A stretch of DNA of 64,000 nt from Alphaproteobacteria bacterium (GTDB lineage Bacteria; Pseudomonadota; Alphaproteobacteria; TMED109): the NCBI GenBank assembly GCA_022825705.1, contig JAJDWH010000035.1, forward strand, positions 1-64,000, read 5' to 3'. The position numbers and the translations under genes are program-made. The notes under the pieces were generated by a model. That model did no database searches, had not been told where the DNA came from, and worked only from the letters and a program-made list of their open reading frames with translations. Of this stretch, positions 57,508 to 64,000 are shown one piece after another (the stretch's first letter is position 1; each line of letters opens with the position of its first letter).

Positions 57508-57810
57508 CTATCGTCGCTCGGGAAGCCGCTCCTCGAGCAGGGTCTCGATCCGTGTGAGACGTTCGGAGACGTTGTCGATCCGGTCGCGATTGGCGGCGAT
57601 CTCTGTCCGCAGTTCACCAATGTCACTCCTGACCCAGCCGATGCCAATGGCGAGCAAGCCGAACCCTGCCAGCGTAGCAGCGATCAGGATTGACATGGCG
57701 GACGGACCCGCACGCCGTTCCAGCCGGTGCGCGATCGCGGCGGCGAGCTTCGGATCGGCGCCGGCTGCCTCAAGGTCGTGGATCGTGTTCTGGACGTCGG
57801 TCGTGGCCAT
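57508..57810 (-). CDS. Small membrane coiled-coil protein (DUF1640/CCDC90-like)
   Basis: The 100-aa protein has a helix (TTDVQNTIHDLEAAGADPKL), one membrane segment near 39-60 (SILIAATLAGFGLLAIGIGW) and a coiled coil (IGELRTEIAANRDRIDNVSERLTRIETLLEE). Order of parts resembles DUF1640 proteins, which however usually have the membrane helix at the C-terminus. Likely anchored to the inner membrane. Intact, monocistronic. Confidence 0.7.
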   Translation of the reverse strand: MATTDVQNTIHDLEAAGADPKLAAAIAHRLERRAGPSAMSILIAATLAGFGLLAIGIGWVRSDIGELRTEIAANRDRIDNVSERLTRIETLLEERLPERR

Positions 57811-58423
57811 GACTGGAGTCTACTCCATCGGGAATTCTATGGAGCGGCTGGAAGGGTCAGCCTGTCCTTGCAAGCACCATATCCTGGGCGATGCAAGGCG
57901 GACAAAGACTGAAGTCGAGAATGCCGCGCAAGATGTCGGGAGTCGGCGAGCGTGGCACGCGCACCGGGACCGACACGGTTTTCGCGACGGGGGCGGTGTC
58001 GGTGGCCATGGTCCGCTTGACGCAGCTACCGGGTCCGAGTCTCGCACTGCCCGGCTCTTCCCGTCGTCCGCGATGGCCGGTGGTCCGCCCGCCACGGTGC
58101 TTCGGCAAGGACGCACAGCCAGTCCTGTCCGGCCACGGGAACCGGCCGCAGAGCCGGCTCACACATCCGGCGCTCCGGGCTTTTCGGTCCCCCGGTCCCA
58201 TCAATTGCGATGGGCGGCAGCTTCACCGGGCCGGCGGTCTGCAACGAGAGCCTGGAGGTGACCGCGACAGGCCCGCTGCGCTTCGGCGGGGTCCAGTCCC
58301 TGGATCCCGCCGTTCTGCCGCTGTGCCTCGCGGGTGGCGGGGCGCGGGTCGGGGAGACCCCGACCCGCGCAGGCAGGAAGCGCGCGCCCGGCCCGAGACC
58401 GGCTGCCGAGGCTGCGTCCGTGA
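57811..58423. other. Spacer between small protein and amtB
   Basis: No convincing gene. A rightward frame MGGSFTGPAVCNESLEVTAT near 58210 has a protein-like start but degrades into Arg/Pro. The amtB terminator hairpin lies at 58342-58370. Confidence 0.4.
58342..58370 (-). terminator. Probable amtB terminator hairpin
   Basis: Perfect 13-bp arms GCGCGGGTCGGGG and CCCCGACCCGCGC enclose a three-base loop, 53 bases after the amtB stop. No U-tract follows, as is common in high-GC genomes. Confidence 0.6.
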
Positions 58424-59728
58424 TCAGCCCGCCCGGCCCGACACGAACTCTGGATACGACACCACGCCCACCTCCATCACGTCGGAACCGTGCATCTCGT
58501 CATCCTCGTCCAGACGAATGCCAAGGACCAGCTTGACCCCGTACCACGCGAGAAGGCTGAACGCGAACGTGAACAAGCCGATGGCGAGGATGCCGATGAC
58601 TTGCGCGCCGAGGCTCGCGTCCGGATTGGTCAGGCACACCGCGAGCGTCCCCCAGACGCCCGCGAAGAGGTGCACCGGTACTGCACCGACGACATCGTCG
58701 AGCTTCATGCGGTCGAGGGCGGGCACGCCCACGGCGACGATCACGCCGCCGACGGCGCCGATCAGGATGGCCTGCACGAAAGACGGGGCCAGGGGCTCCG
58801 CCGTGATGCTGACGAGGCCGCCCAGGACACCGTTGAGGATCAGGGTAATGTCCAGTTTCCGGTAGGCCGCGTAGTAGGCAATGCCTGCCGCGAGAGCGCC
58901 GCCGCAGCCGGCAAGGTAGGTGTTGGCATAGATCCGCGCCATCGAACTCGCGTCGGCGACCGACCCGAGGGCCAGTTGCGAGCCGCCGTTGAAGCCCAGC
59001 CAGCCGATCCACAGGATGAACGCTCCGAGCGTCACCAGCGGGATCGCCGAAGCCTGCATCGGATTGACCCGTCCGTCAGCGCTGAACTTGCCGCGCCGCG
59101 CACCCAGCAGGATGATGCCTGCGAGGGCGCACCAGCCGCCCACCGAGTGCACGATGGTGGAGCCCGCGAAGTCCGAGAATCCGAGTTCGCTGAGCCATCC
59201 GCCGCCCCATGACCAGGCTCCCTGGATCGGGTAGATCAGCGCTACCAGCACGGTGATCACGATCAGGAACGGGATCACGCGCACCCGCTCGGCCACGGCG
59301 CCCGAGACGATCGAGGCGGTCGTGGCCACGAACACCACCTGGAAGAACCAATCGGAAGCGCCGGCGTATCCACCCTCGGCAGATTCCGCCGCAGGGTCGG
59401 GGGTATCGAAGAGCCCCGGCGAGCCGAAGATTCCGCCGTCGACGCCGTTGTACATCAAGTTGTAGCCGATGATGGCGTAGGTGACGCCCGCGAGGGAAAA
59501 CAGTCCGACGTTCTTCACGCAGATCGCGCTCGTCGACTTGGTCCGCACCATGCCAGCTTCCAGCATGCAGAACCCGATCGCCATCGCGAACACCAGCGCG
59601 CCGTTCGCGAGAAACGAAAACGTGTTGAAGATGAATGCGGCGTCGTCCGGCGACGGGCCGGCCAGGGCCGCCGTCGGGCCCAGCAGGGCAGCTGCCGAGG
59701 CGGCCCCGGAAATGAGGATTGTCTTCAT
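58424..59728 (-). CDS. amtB: Ammonium transporter AmtB
   Basis: The 434-aa protein has a signal peptide (cut near PTAALAG) and eleven membrane segments. Signatures: ALVFAMAIGFCMLEAGMVRTKS, DFAGSTIVHSVGGWCALAG (first pore His), GFNGGSQLALG and VGAVPVHLFAGVWGTLA (second His). It carries ammonium across the inner membrane as ammonia/ammonium. No glnK lies beside it, which is unusual. It belongs to the same nitrogen theme as the urt-fmd operon nearby. Confidence 0.94.
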   Translation of the reverse strand: MKTILISGAASAAALLGPTAALAGPSPDDAAFIFNTFSFLANGALVFAMAIGFCMLEAGMVRTKSTSAICVKNVGLFSLAGVTYAIIGYNLMYNGVDGGIFGSPGLFDTPDPAAESAEGGYAGASDWFFQVVFVATTASIVSGAVAERVRVIPFLIVITVLVALIYPIQGAWSWGGGWLSELGFSDFAGSTIVHSVGGWCALAGIILLGARRGKFSADGRVNPMQASAIPLVTLGAFILWIGWLGFNGGSQLALGSVADASSMARIYANTYLAGCGGALAAGIAYYAAYRKLDITLILNGVLGGLVSITAEPLAPSFVQAILIGAVGGVIVAVGVPALDRMKLDDVVGAVPVHLFAGVWGTLAVCLTNPDASLGAQVIGILAIGLFTFAFSLLAWYGVKLVLGIRLDEDDEMHGSDVMEVGVVSYPEFVSGRAG

Positions 59729-59963
59729 GCGATTCTCCGACTCGTTCCCGGCTCCCCCTGTTTCTCAGGAAACCGGTCTCCGCCCCGAGGGCAGCTGCCG
59801 GCCTCTTTTCCGGGCATGGATGTGATGTAAAAAAACTCCCAGATGGAGCCCGGCACCATGGAAGGCGCGACGGCAGGTCAACCGCCAGCTCCCTCGAACA
59901 CGTGGTCCGCAATGCCGCAACCACGCGCACAGCCGGGCCCCGAAATACCCACTGACTGGTAGC

Positions 59964-59981
59964 AAACAAGTTCCGTGCCAA
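59964..59981 (-). promoter_or_regulatory. Candidate sigma-54 promoter of amtB
   Basis: TTGGCACG-(GAAC)-TTGTT on the minus strand matches the -24 box (TGGCACG) exactly with correct spacing; the -12 box is TTGT in place of TTGC. It stands 236 bases upstream of the amtB start. Sigma-54 control is usual for ammonium transporters. Confidence 0.5.
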
Positions 59982-60327
59982 CAGGTATTTCCGCTCAGTA
60001 CCGAGGCTCGAACCGGACGTACTGATGATAATATAAGCACTCCATATTAAACAGTGATGAAATATTGGTCATATGCGGGTCCACTATGGACGAGCGGTAC
60101 GACCGCTTGCCCGGAACGCCCCCGAGGGTTTTCAGCCGGTCAGTTGCGCACGCGGTGCGGGAGGCCCGTGCGAACCCCGCTCCTCCGCCGGGAACCGGGG
60201 CGTCTCCGCGCGGGGCTGTCGGGCCGGGCGACATCGCGGCCGAACGGAGGGAGGCGACGGGTGCTCCGCTGCACGCGGGGCGAACAGGCCGCCCGGGGGC
60301 AGAGGCCGGCGTTTCCCGGCGTGCCGG
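59982..60327. other. Spacer behind LysR gene
   Basis: No gene seen between the candidate amtB promoter and the end of the LysR gene. Confidence 0.4.
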
Positions 60328-61311
60328 TCAACCGTCCGGGTCGTGCCGACCGGGGTCTTGCGATTGATCGCCGCCCGCAGGCGGGGAGCGGCCGTTCGTC
60401 GCCTCCCAATACGGCGTGGGGCCGAAGCGCGTGACGAGGAAATCCACGAGGGCCCGGACCTTGGGCGAGAGATGCCGGTTGGCGGGGTAGAGCGCGTGGA
60501 TCGCCGTGTCGAGCGCACCGGGGGCCGCCCGGTAGTCCGGGAGGATCCGGACGAGGCGGCCCGACTGCACCTCGTCGCCGACCAGCCAGGCCGGCAGCAG
60601 CGCGATGCCGAGCCCGCCGAGCGTCGCCGCCCGCACGGCCTCGGTGTTGTTGGTCCGGAAATTGCCGCCGACCCGGACCTCGCACGCCCCCTCCGGCCCC
60701 CCGAGGTTCCAGTGCACGTCACCGTGATGGCGGGTGTAGACGAGGCAGTTGTGGTTGCCCAGCTCCACGGGGTCGCCCGGCGCCCCGGTCTCCGCCACGT
60801 AGGCGGGGCTGGCGCAGAGGATGCGGTGGTTGGGCGCCAGCCGGCGGGCGATCAGGCTGGAATCCTCGAGCTCGCCCACCCGGATGGCGACGTCGGCGCC
60901 GACCTCGAGCAGGTCCACGAAGTTGTCGGTCAGGGTGAGGTCGACCTGGACCTCCGGGTACCGGCCGAGGAATGCGGGCAGCGCCGGAACGATGTGCCGG
61001 ACCGCGAAGGCGGGCGGGCCGTTGACGCGTAGCAGCCCGCGGGGGGCCTCCTCGAGATCCGTCACCGCGGCCGTCGCCTCGTCCAGGTCGGCCAGCACTG
61101 AGACGATGCGCTGGGAGTAGAGGCGGCCGGCCTCGGTGAGGCTCACGTGCCGGGTGGTGCGGACCAGCAGCTGGGCGCCGAGGCCATCTTCCAGCGAGGC
61201 GACCTGCCGGGACACCGACGACGGGGCGACGCCGTGGCGCCGGCCGGCGGCGGAGAAGCTGCCGGTGTCGGCCGTGGCGACGAAGAGGCGGAGGGCATGG
61301 AGCGTCGGCAT
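60328..61311 (-). CDS. LysR-family transcriptional regulator
   Basis: The 327-aa protein has an N-terminal winged helix-turn-helix (LHALRLFVATADTGSFSAAGRRHGVAPSSVSRQVASLEDGLG) and a substrate-binding domain (about 90-295; LLRVNGPPAFAVRHIVPALPAF, VDLLEVGADVAIRVGELEDSS). It matches the LysR subgroup that regulates a neighbouring or divergent gene. The 110-base gap to the divergent 57-aa gene would hold its operator. Inducer unknown. Confidence 0.92.
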   Translation of the reverse strand: MPTLHALRLFVATADTGSFSAAGRRHGVAPSSVSRQVASLEDGLGAQLLVRTTRHVSLTEAGRLYSQRIVSVLADLDEATAAVTDLEEAPRGLLRVNGPPAFAVRHIVPALPAFLGRYPEVQVDLTLTDNFVDLLEVGADVAIRVGELEDSSLIARRLAPNHRILCASPAYVAETGAPGDPVELGNHNCLVYTRHHGDVHWNLGGPEGACEVRVGGNFRTNNTEAVRAATLGGLGIALLPAWLVGDEVQSGRLVRILPDYRAAPGALDTAIHALYPANRHLSPKVRALVDFLVTRFGPTPYWEATNGRSPPAGGDQSQDPGRHDPDG

Positions 61312-61420
61312 GGACCTACCTTTGCAGAAACCGCACGAATATTGTGCAAATGCTACGGCTTGTAGACGAGATGCACAGTACTAGATGATGGCTTAACGCA
61401 ACCCGAACCGGGAGAGATCA

Positions 61421-61594
61421 ATGAACCGCAGGCTAAACAACCCTTCGCAGAACCGTATCGACCACGCCGTCGCCCGCGGGCGCCACTTGCAGAGCCTGGC
61501 TTTCGCCGACGCGTTCCGCCGGCTGGCGCGCGCCGTCGCTGGTGGCCTGGACACGGTGCGCTTCGGCGCCCCGCGTATCCTCGGGGCGGGCTGA
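61421..61594 (+). CDS. Small basic protein (57 aa), unknown
   Basis: ATG 61421 follows GGGAGAG by five bases. The peptide MNRRLNNPSQNRIDHAVARG, RHLQSLAFADAFRRLARAVAG is helical and basic with an amphipathic middle, a type of short protein I recall from alphaproteobacteria. It is divergent from the LysR gene and may be its target. Too short for a family call. Confidence 0.6.
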   Translation: MNRRLNNPSQNRIDHAVARGRHLQSLAFADAFRRLARAVAGGLDTVRFGAPRILGAG

Positions 61595-61739
61595 AGCGAC
61601 CCTGCCGCGGCCCGATCTGGTCAGCCGGCCGGTTCGCGCACGTGACCCCGCCGGCCGCACCGGGCGACCGGCGGCAGTCGTGCGAGCCCCGCTCCGGAAA
61701 CGCCTCGCAGGCCGCCGGTGCGCGGCAGCGGGATGGTCG

Positions 61740-62969
61740 TCAGCCGCCACGGCGCCACGCGATCTGCACCACGTCGGTGGTTCCGGCCGCGAACCCGGCT
61801 GCGCTCGCGGCGAGGTAGAAGTTCCACATCCGCCGAAACCGGTCGTCGAACCCGAGGGCCGCAATCCGGCTCCAGCCCGCGTTGAACCGCCGCCGCCACG
61901 TGCGGAGCGTGCGCACGTAGCTGTCGGCGAAGGCTTCCTCCCCGACCCTGGCGAGGCCCGCGGCTGCCGCCCGGTCGAGCAGCGCCCCGCGGCAGGGAAG
62001 CAGGCCGCCCGGAAAGATGTACTTCTGCATGAAATCCGTTCCCCGGCGGTACCGGGGGAACAGCCGGTCGTCGATCGTGATCGCCTGCAGGGCGGCCACG
62101 CCGCCCGGCCGGAGCCGGTCGCGGAGCGTCGCGAAGTACGCCGGCCAGTTCGCCTCGCCGACGGCCTCGATCATCTCGATCGACACGATGTGGTCATAGG
62201 TTCCGCGTTCGTCGCGGTAGTCGCGGAGCACGATCTCGGCCCGCTCGGCGAGCCCCGCCTCGTACAGCCGCCGCTGCGCGTAGGCGAGTTGCGCCCGCGA
62301 GATCGTGAGCCCGGTGACCCGCGCGCCGCATTCGCGCACGGCGAACTCCGCGAACCCGCCCCAGCCGCAGCCGATCTCCAGGATCGAGTCGCCGGGGGCG
62401 GGCGCGAGGTGTGCACAGATGGCGGCGTACTTGTTCCGCTGCGCCGTCCGCAGTTGCTCGCGCCCGGTGCGGTACAGGGCCGACGAGTAGGTCATCGTCT
62501 CGTCGAGCCACGCCCCGTAGAAGGCATTCCCGAGGTCGTAGTGATAAGCGATGTTGCGCGCCGCGCGCCGCCGGCTGTTCCCCTTGAGCCCCTGCCTGAG
62601 GCGCCCCCAGGCGCGGTACAGGCCGAGCCCCGGAAAGCCCCGAGCCACCTCGCGGTTGTTCAGCAGGACGACGTCGAGCAGGTCCTGGAGGTCGGGCGTG
62701 GTCCACCAGCGCTCGACGTACATCTCGCCGAAGCTGAGCTCGCCCTCGCTGATGAGGCGCCGGAAGAAATCGGGATGCCGCACGAGGAGGCGGCCCACCG
62801 GGCCCGGTTCTGCGCCCGCCACGCGGAACCGCCGGCCGTCGGGGACGGTGACCTCGATCGCGCCGCGCGCCATGCCCTGGAGGATCGCGAGAAAGGCGCC
62901 CAGCGCCCGGCGCGGCGGGCGGTGCGGCGCCGCTGGCGTCGTGCCTGCCGGCCCGCCCGGATCGCTCAC
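61740..62969 (-). CDS. Cyclopropane-fatty-acid-synthase-like methyltransferase
   Basis: A GTG at 62969 overlaps the SDR stop (GTGA), giving 409 aa. After a disordered start come the CFA blocks: ISEGELSFGEMYVERWWTTPDL, RNIAYHYDLGNAFYGAWLDETMTYSSALY, SAM-binding LEIGCGWGGFAEFA, VSIEMIEAVGE and MQKYIFPGGLLP. It transfers a methyl or methylene from S-adenosylmethionine to an unsaturated phospholipid acyl chain. Its clustering with SDR and DUF3833 genes is seen in stress-regulated (RpoE/ChrR-type) lipid operons, some of which make methylated or furan fatty acids; which product forms here is not clear. Confidence 0.9.
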   Translation of the reverse strand: MSDPGGPAGTTPAAPHRPPRRALGAFLAILQGMARGAIEVTVPDGRRFRVAGAEPGPVGRLLVRHPDFFRRLISEGELSFGEMYVERWWTTPDLQDLLDVVLLNNREVARGFPGLGLYRAWGRLRQGLKGNSRRRAARNIAYHYDLGNAFYGAWLDETMTYSSALYRTGREQLRTAQRNKYAAICAHLAPAPGDSILEIGCGWGGFAEFAVRECGARVTGLTISRAQLAYAQRRLYEAGLAERAEIVLRDYRDERGTYDHIVSIEMIEAVGEANWPAYFATLRDRLRPGGVAALQAITIDDRLFPRYRRGTDFMQKYIFPGGLLPCRGALLDRAAAAGLARVGEEAFADSYVRTLRTWRRRFNAGWSRIAALGFDDRFRRMWNFYLAASAAGFAAGTTDVVQIAWRRGG

Positions 62970-63745
62970 GGGTTTCTGCCCGTAGTATTGGCCGGGCGCG
63001 CCGCCAGCGCGAAATAGATCGCGCGCGGGAGGAAGGCGGCGAGCCGGAAGGCGGCCGCCATGACGAAGGGAAACGCGAACTCGAAGCGGCCCCGCTCGAG
63101 GCCGCGCACGATCCGCCGCGCTGCCGCCTCCGGCGTCATGAGGTACGGCATCCGGAACGCGTTCTTGGCGGTGAGCCGGGTCTGCACGAACCCGGGATTG
63201 CAGACCTGGACCCGGACCCCCGACCCGGCCAGGTCGCAGCGCAGGTTCTCGGCAAGGTGGATGAGCGCCGCCTTGGTCGCGCCGTACCCCCACGCCTCGG
63301 GGAGGCCGCGGTAGCCGGCGAGCGAACCGACCAGGAGAATCGCGCCCGACCGGCGCCGGCAGAAGGCCGGGACGCACGCCGCGAGGACCCGGAGGGCGCC
63401 CGTGAGATTGACGTCGACGATCGTCTCGAGGGCGCCGAGGTCGGGCGCGCGGGCCGACATCGGCTCGTAGGCGCCGGCGCAGTAGATCATGCCGTCCACG
63501 TCCCCGACCCGGGCGAACGCCCGCTCGACGGAGACGGCGTCGGTGACGTCGAGGGCCACGGCGGCGTGGCCGCCCTTCGCCGTGCGGACCGGGGCCATCT
63601 CGTCCACCAGCGCCGCGAGGGTCTCGCCGTTCCGTGCCGAGGCGGCAACCGCAACCCCCTCCCGGGCGAGGCGCAGCGCGAGGCTCCGGCCGATCCCGGC
63701 GCTGGCGCCGACCAGCCAGTAGCGCCGGCCGGCAAGACCGCTCAC
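62966..63745 (-). CDS. Short-chain dehydrogenase/reductase
   Basis: A GTG at 63745 overlaps the DUF3833 stop and gives 259 aa. NAD(P)-binding GASAGIGRS, NLTGALR and the catalytic Ser (LLVGSLAGYRG) with YGATK (Tyr and Lys) are present; a C-terminal hydrophobic segment (FVMAAAFRLAAFLPRAIYFALA) suggests membrane contact. It should oxidise or reduce a lipid-linked substrate in the CFA-type operon. Exact reaction unknown. Confidence 0.9.
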   Translation of the reverse strand: MSGLAGRRYWLVGASAGIGRSLALRLAREGVAVAASARNGETLAALVDEMAPVRTAKGGHAAVALDVTDAVSVERAFARVGDVDGMIYCAGAYEPMSARAPDLGALETIVDVNLTGALRVLAACVPAFCRRRSGAILLVGSLAGYRGLPEAWGYGATKAALIHLAENLRCDLAGSGVRVQVCNPGFVQTRLTAKNAFRMPYLMTPEAAARRIVRGLERGRFEFAFPFVMAAAFRLAAFLPRAIYFALAARPANTTGRNP

Positions 63746-63999
63746 GCGCCCCCCGGCGGGTCGGCCGCACCGCCGTCGTCCCGGCGGAAGGCAACCACCA
63801 GTTCGCCGACCTTGATCCCGAACTTCGCCATGCACGCCCGGTTGATCAGCGTGCCGTCGTCCATGAGATAGAGCCAGTCGTCCATCGTGACGGTGATCGC
63901 GCCGCGGGCCCTCGGGATCCGCAGGCGGTAGCGCATCGCCGCCGCGTTGCCGCATTGGCGCCCGGTGGCCGAACCCTCCACGTCGGGCGCGGTGGCCGT
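63742..63999 (-). CDS. DUF3833 protein, C-terminal part (cut by window edge)
   Basis: The frame enters from the right edge (DVEGSATGRQCGNAAAMRYR) and ends LRIPRARGAITVTMDDWLYLM, DDGTLINRACMAKFGIKVGE, LVVAFRRDD, the conserved end of DUF3833 lipocalin-like lipoproteins. Its stop overlaps the SDR start (GTGA). Members are found in the same lipid-modification clusters. Only about 85 residues are visible. Confidence 0.82.
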   Translation of the reverse strand, partial: TATAPDVEGSATGRQCGNAAAMRYRLRIPRARGAITVTMDDWLYLMDDGTLINRACMAKFGIKVGELVVAFRRDDGGAADPPGGA

Positions 64000-64000
64000 G

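Noticed and set aside
61740-63794. One 684-aa fusion upstream of the CFA-like enzyme
   Set aside because: The first 275 residues are the wrong frame of the SDR gene; the GTG at 62969 fits the coupled-gene pattern.

Overview
This is a high-GC proteobacterial chromosome window. Gene content (urtABCDE with formamidase, an AmtB of the VHLFAG type, an SDR/CFA/DUF3833 lipid operon, the integrase family) suggests an alphaproteobacterium, but no rRNA or other marker is present to prove it. The window splits into a mobile and decaying left part (about 1-46 kb) and an orderly right part of core nitrogen and lipid metabolism (about 46-64 kb).

1-8.2 kb: the end of an F-like conjugation module, read rightward: the C-terminus of TraG, Ssb, coupling protein TraD, MobF relaxase TraI and a small ribbon-helix-helix-like protein. 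A noncoding stretch with three copies of an 18-bp palindrome and overlapping hairpins follows; it is the best candidate for oriT or a partition/operator site.

8.2-31.3 kb: a defence and cargo island. It holds higBA, a frameshifted mrr, a decayed MmeI-like restriction-modification gene, a small gene paired with a HEPN-like gene, an IS110/IS1111-type insertion sequence, a 1443-aa P-loop NTPase ending in a PD-(D/E)XK nuclease-like domain, a membrane coiled-coil protein, a second toxin/antitoxin pair, an intact ApeA-type HEPN protein, a lipoprotein, and a PD-(D/E)XK nuclease interrupted by one in-frame TGA. Between these lie remnants of related tyrosine recombinases, a subtilase, an IS5 transposase and a DUF3800 protein. 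The 3' part of a tRNA-Arg gene near 28.5 kb marks an attachment site. The NTPase-nuclease is the strongest candidate for an undescribed system.

31-46 kb: largely degraded DNA with a four-hairpin cluster, tiny overlapping frames, an orphan TonB-dependent receptor, an IS1182 element with clear inverted repeats, an AGCS sodium/amino acid symporter, a Mu-like phage head gene remnant, another integrase remnant, and a second higBA. The two higBA loci are preceded by the same 174-bp noncoding sequence (about 80% identity by hand alignment) although their proteins are only distantly similar.

46-64 kb: a leftward operon urtABCDE-fmdA-fmdB, a predicted ABC importer for urea or short-chain amides with formamidase. 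It is divergent from a hybrid histidine kinase and a LuxR-type response regulator that probably control it. Then come an HNH endonuclease, a small membrane coiled-coil protein, amtB with a candidate sigma-54 promoter, a LysR regulator divergent from a 57-aa protein, and a translationally coupled operon (DUF3833 protein, short-chain dehydrogenase, cyclopropane-fatty-acid-synthase-like methyltransferase) that leaves the window at its right edge.
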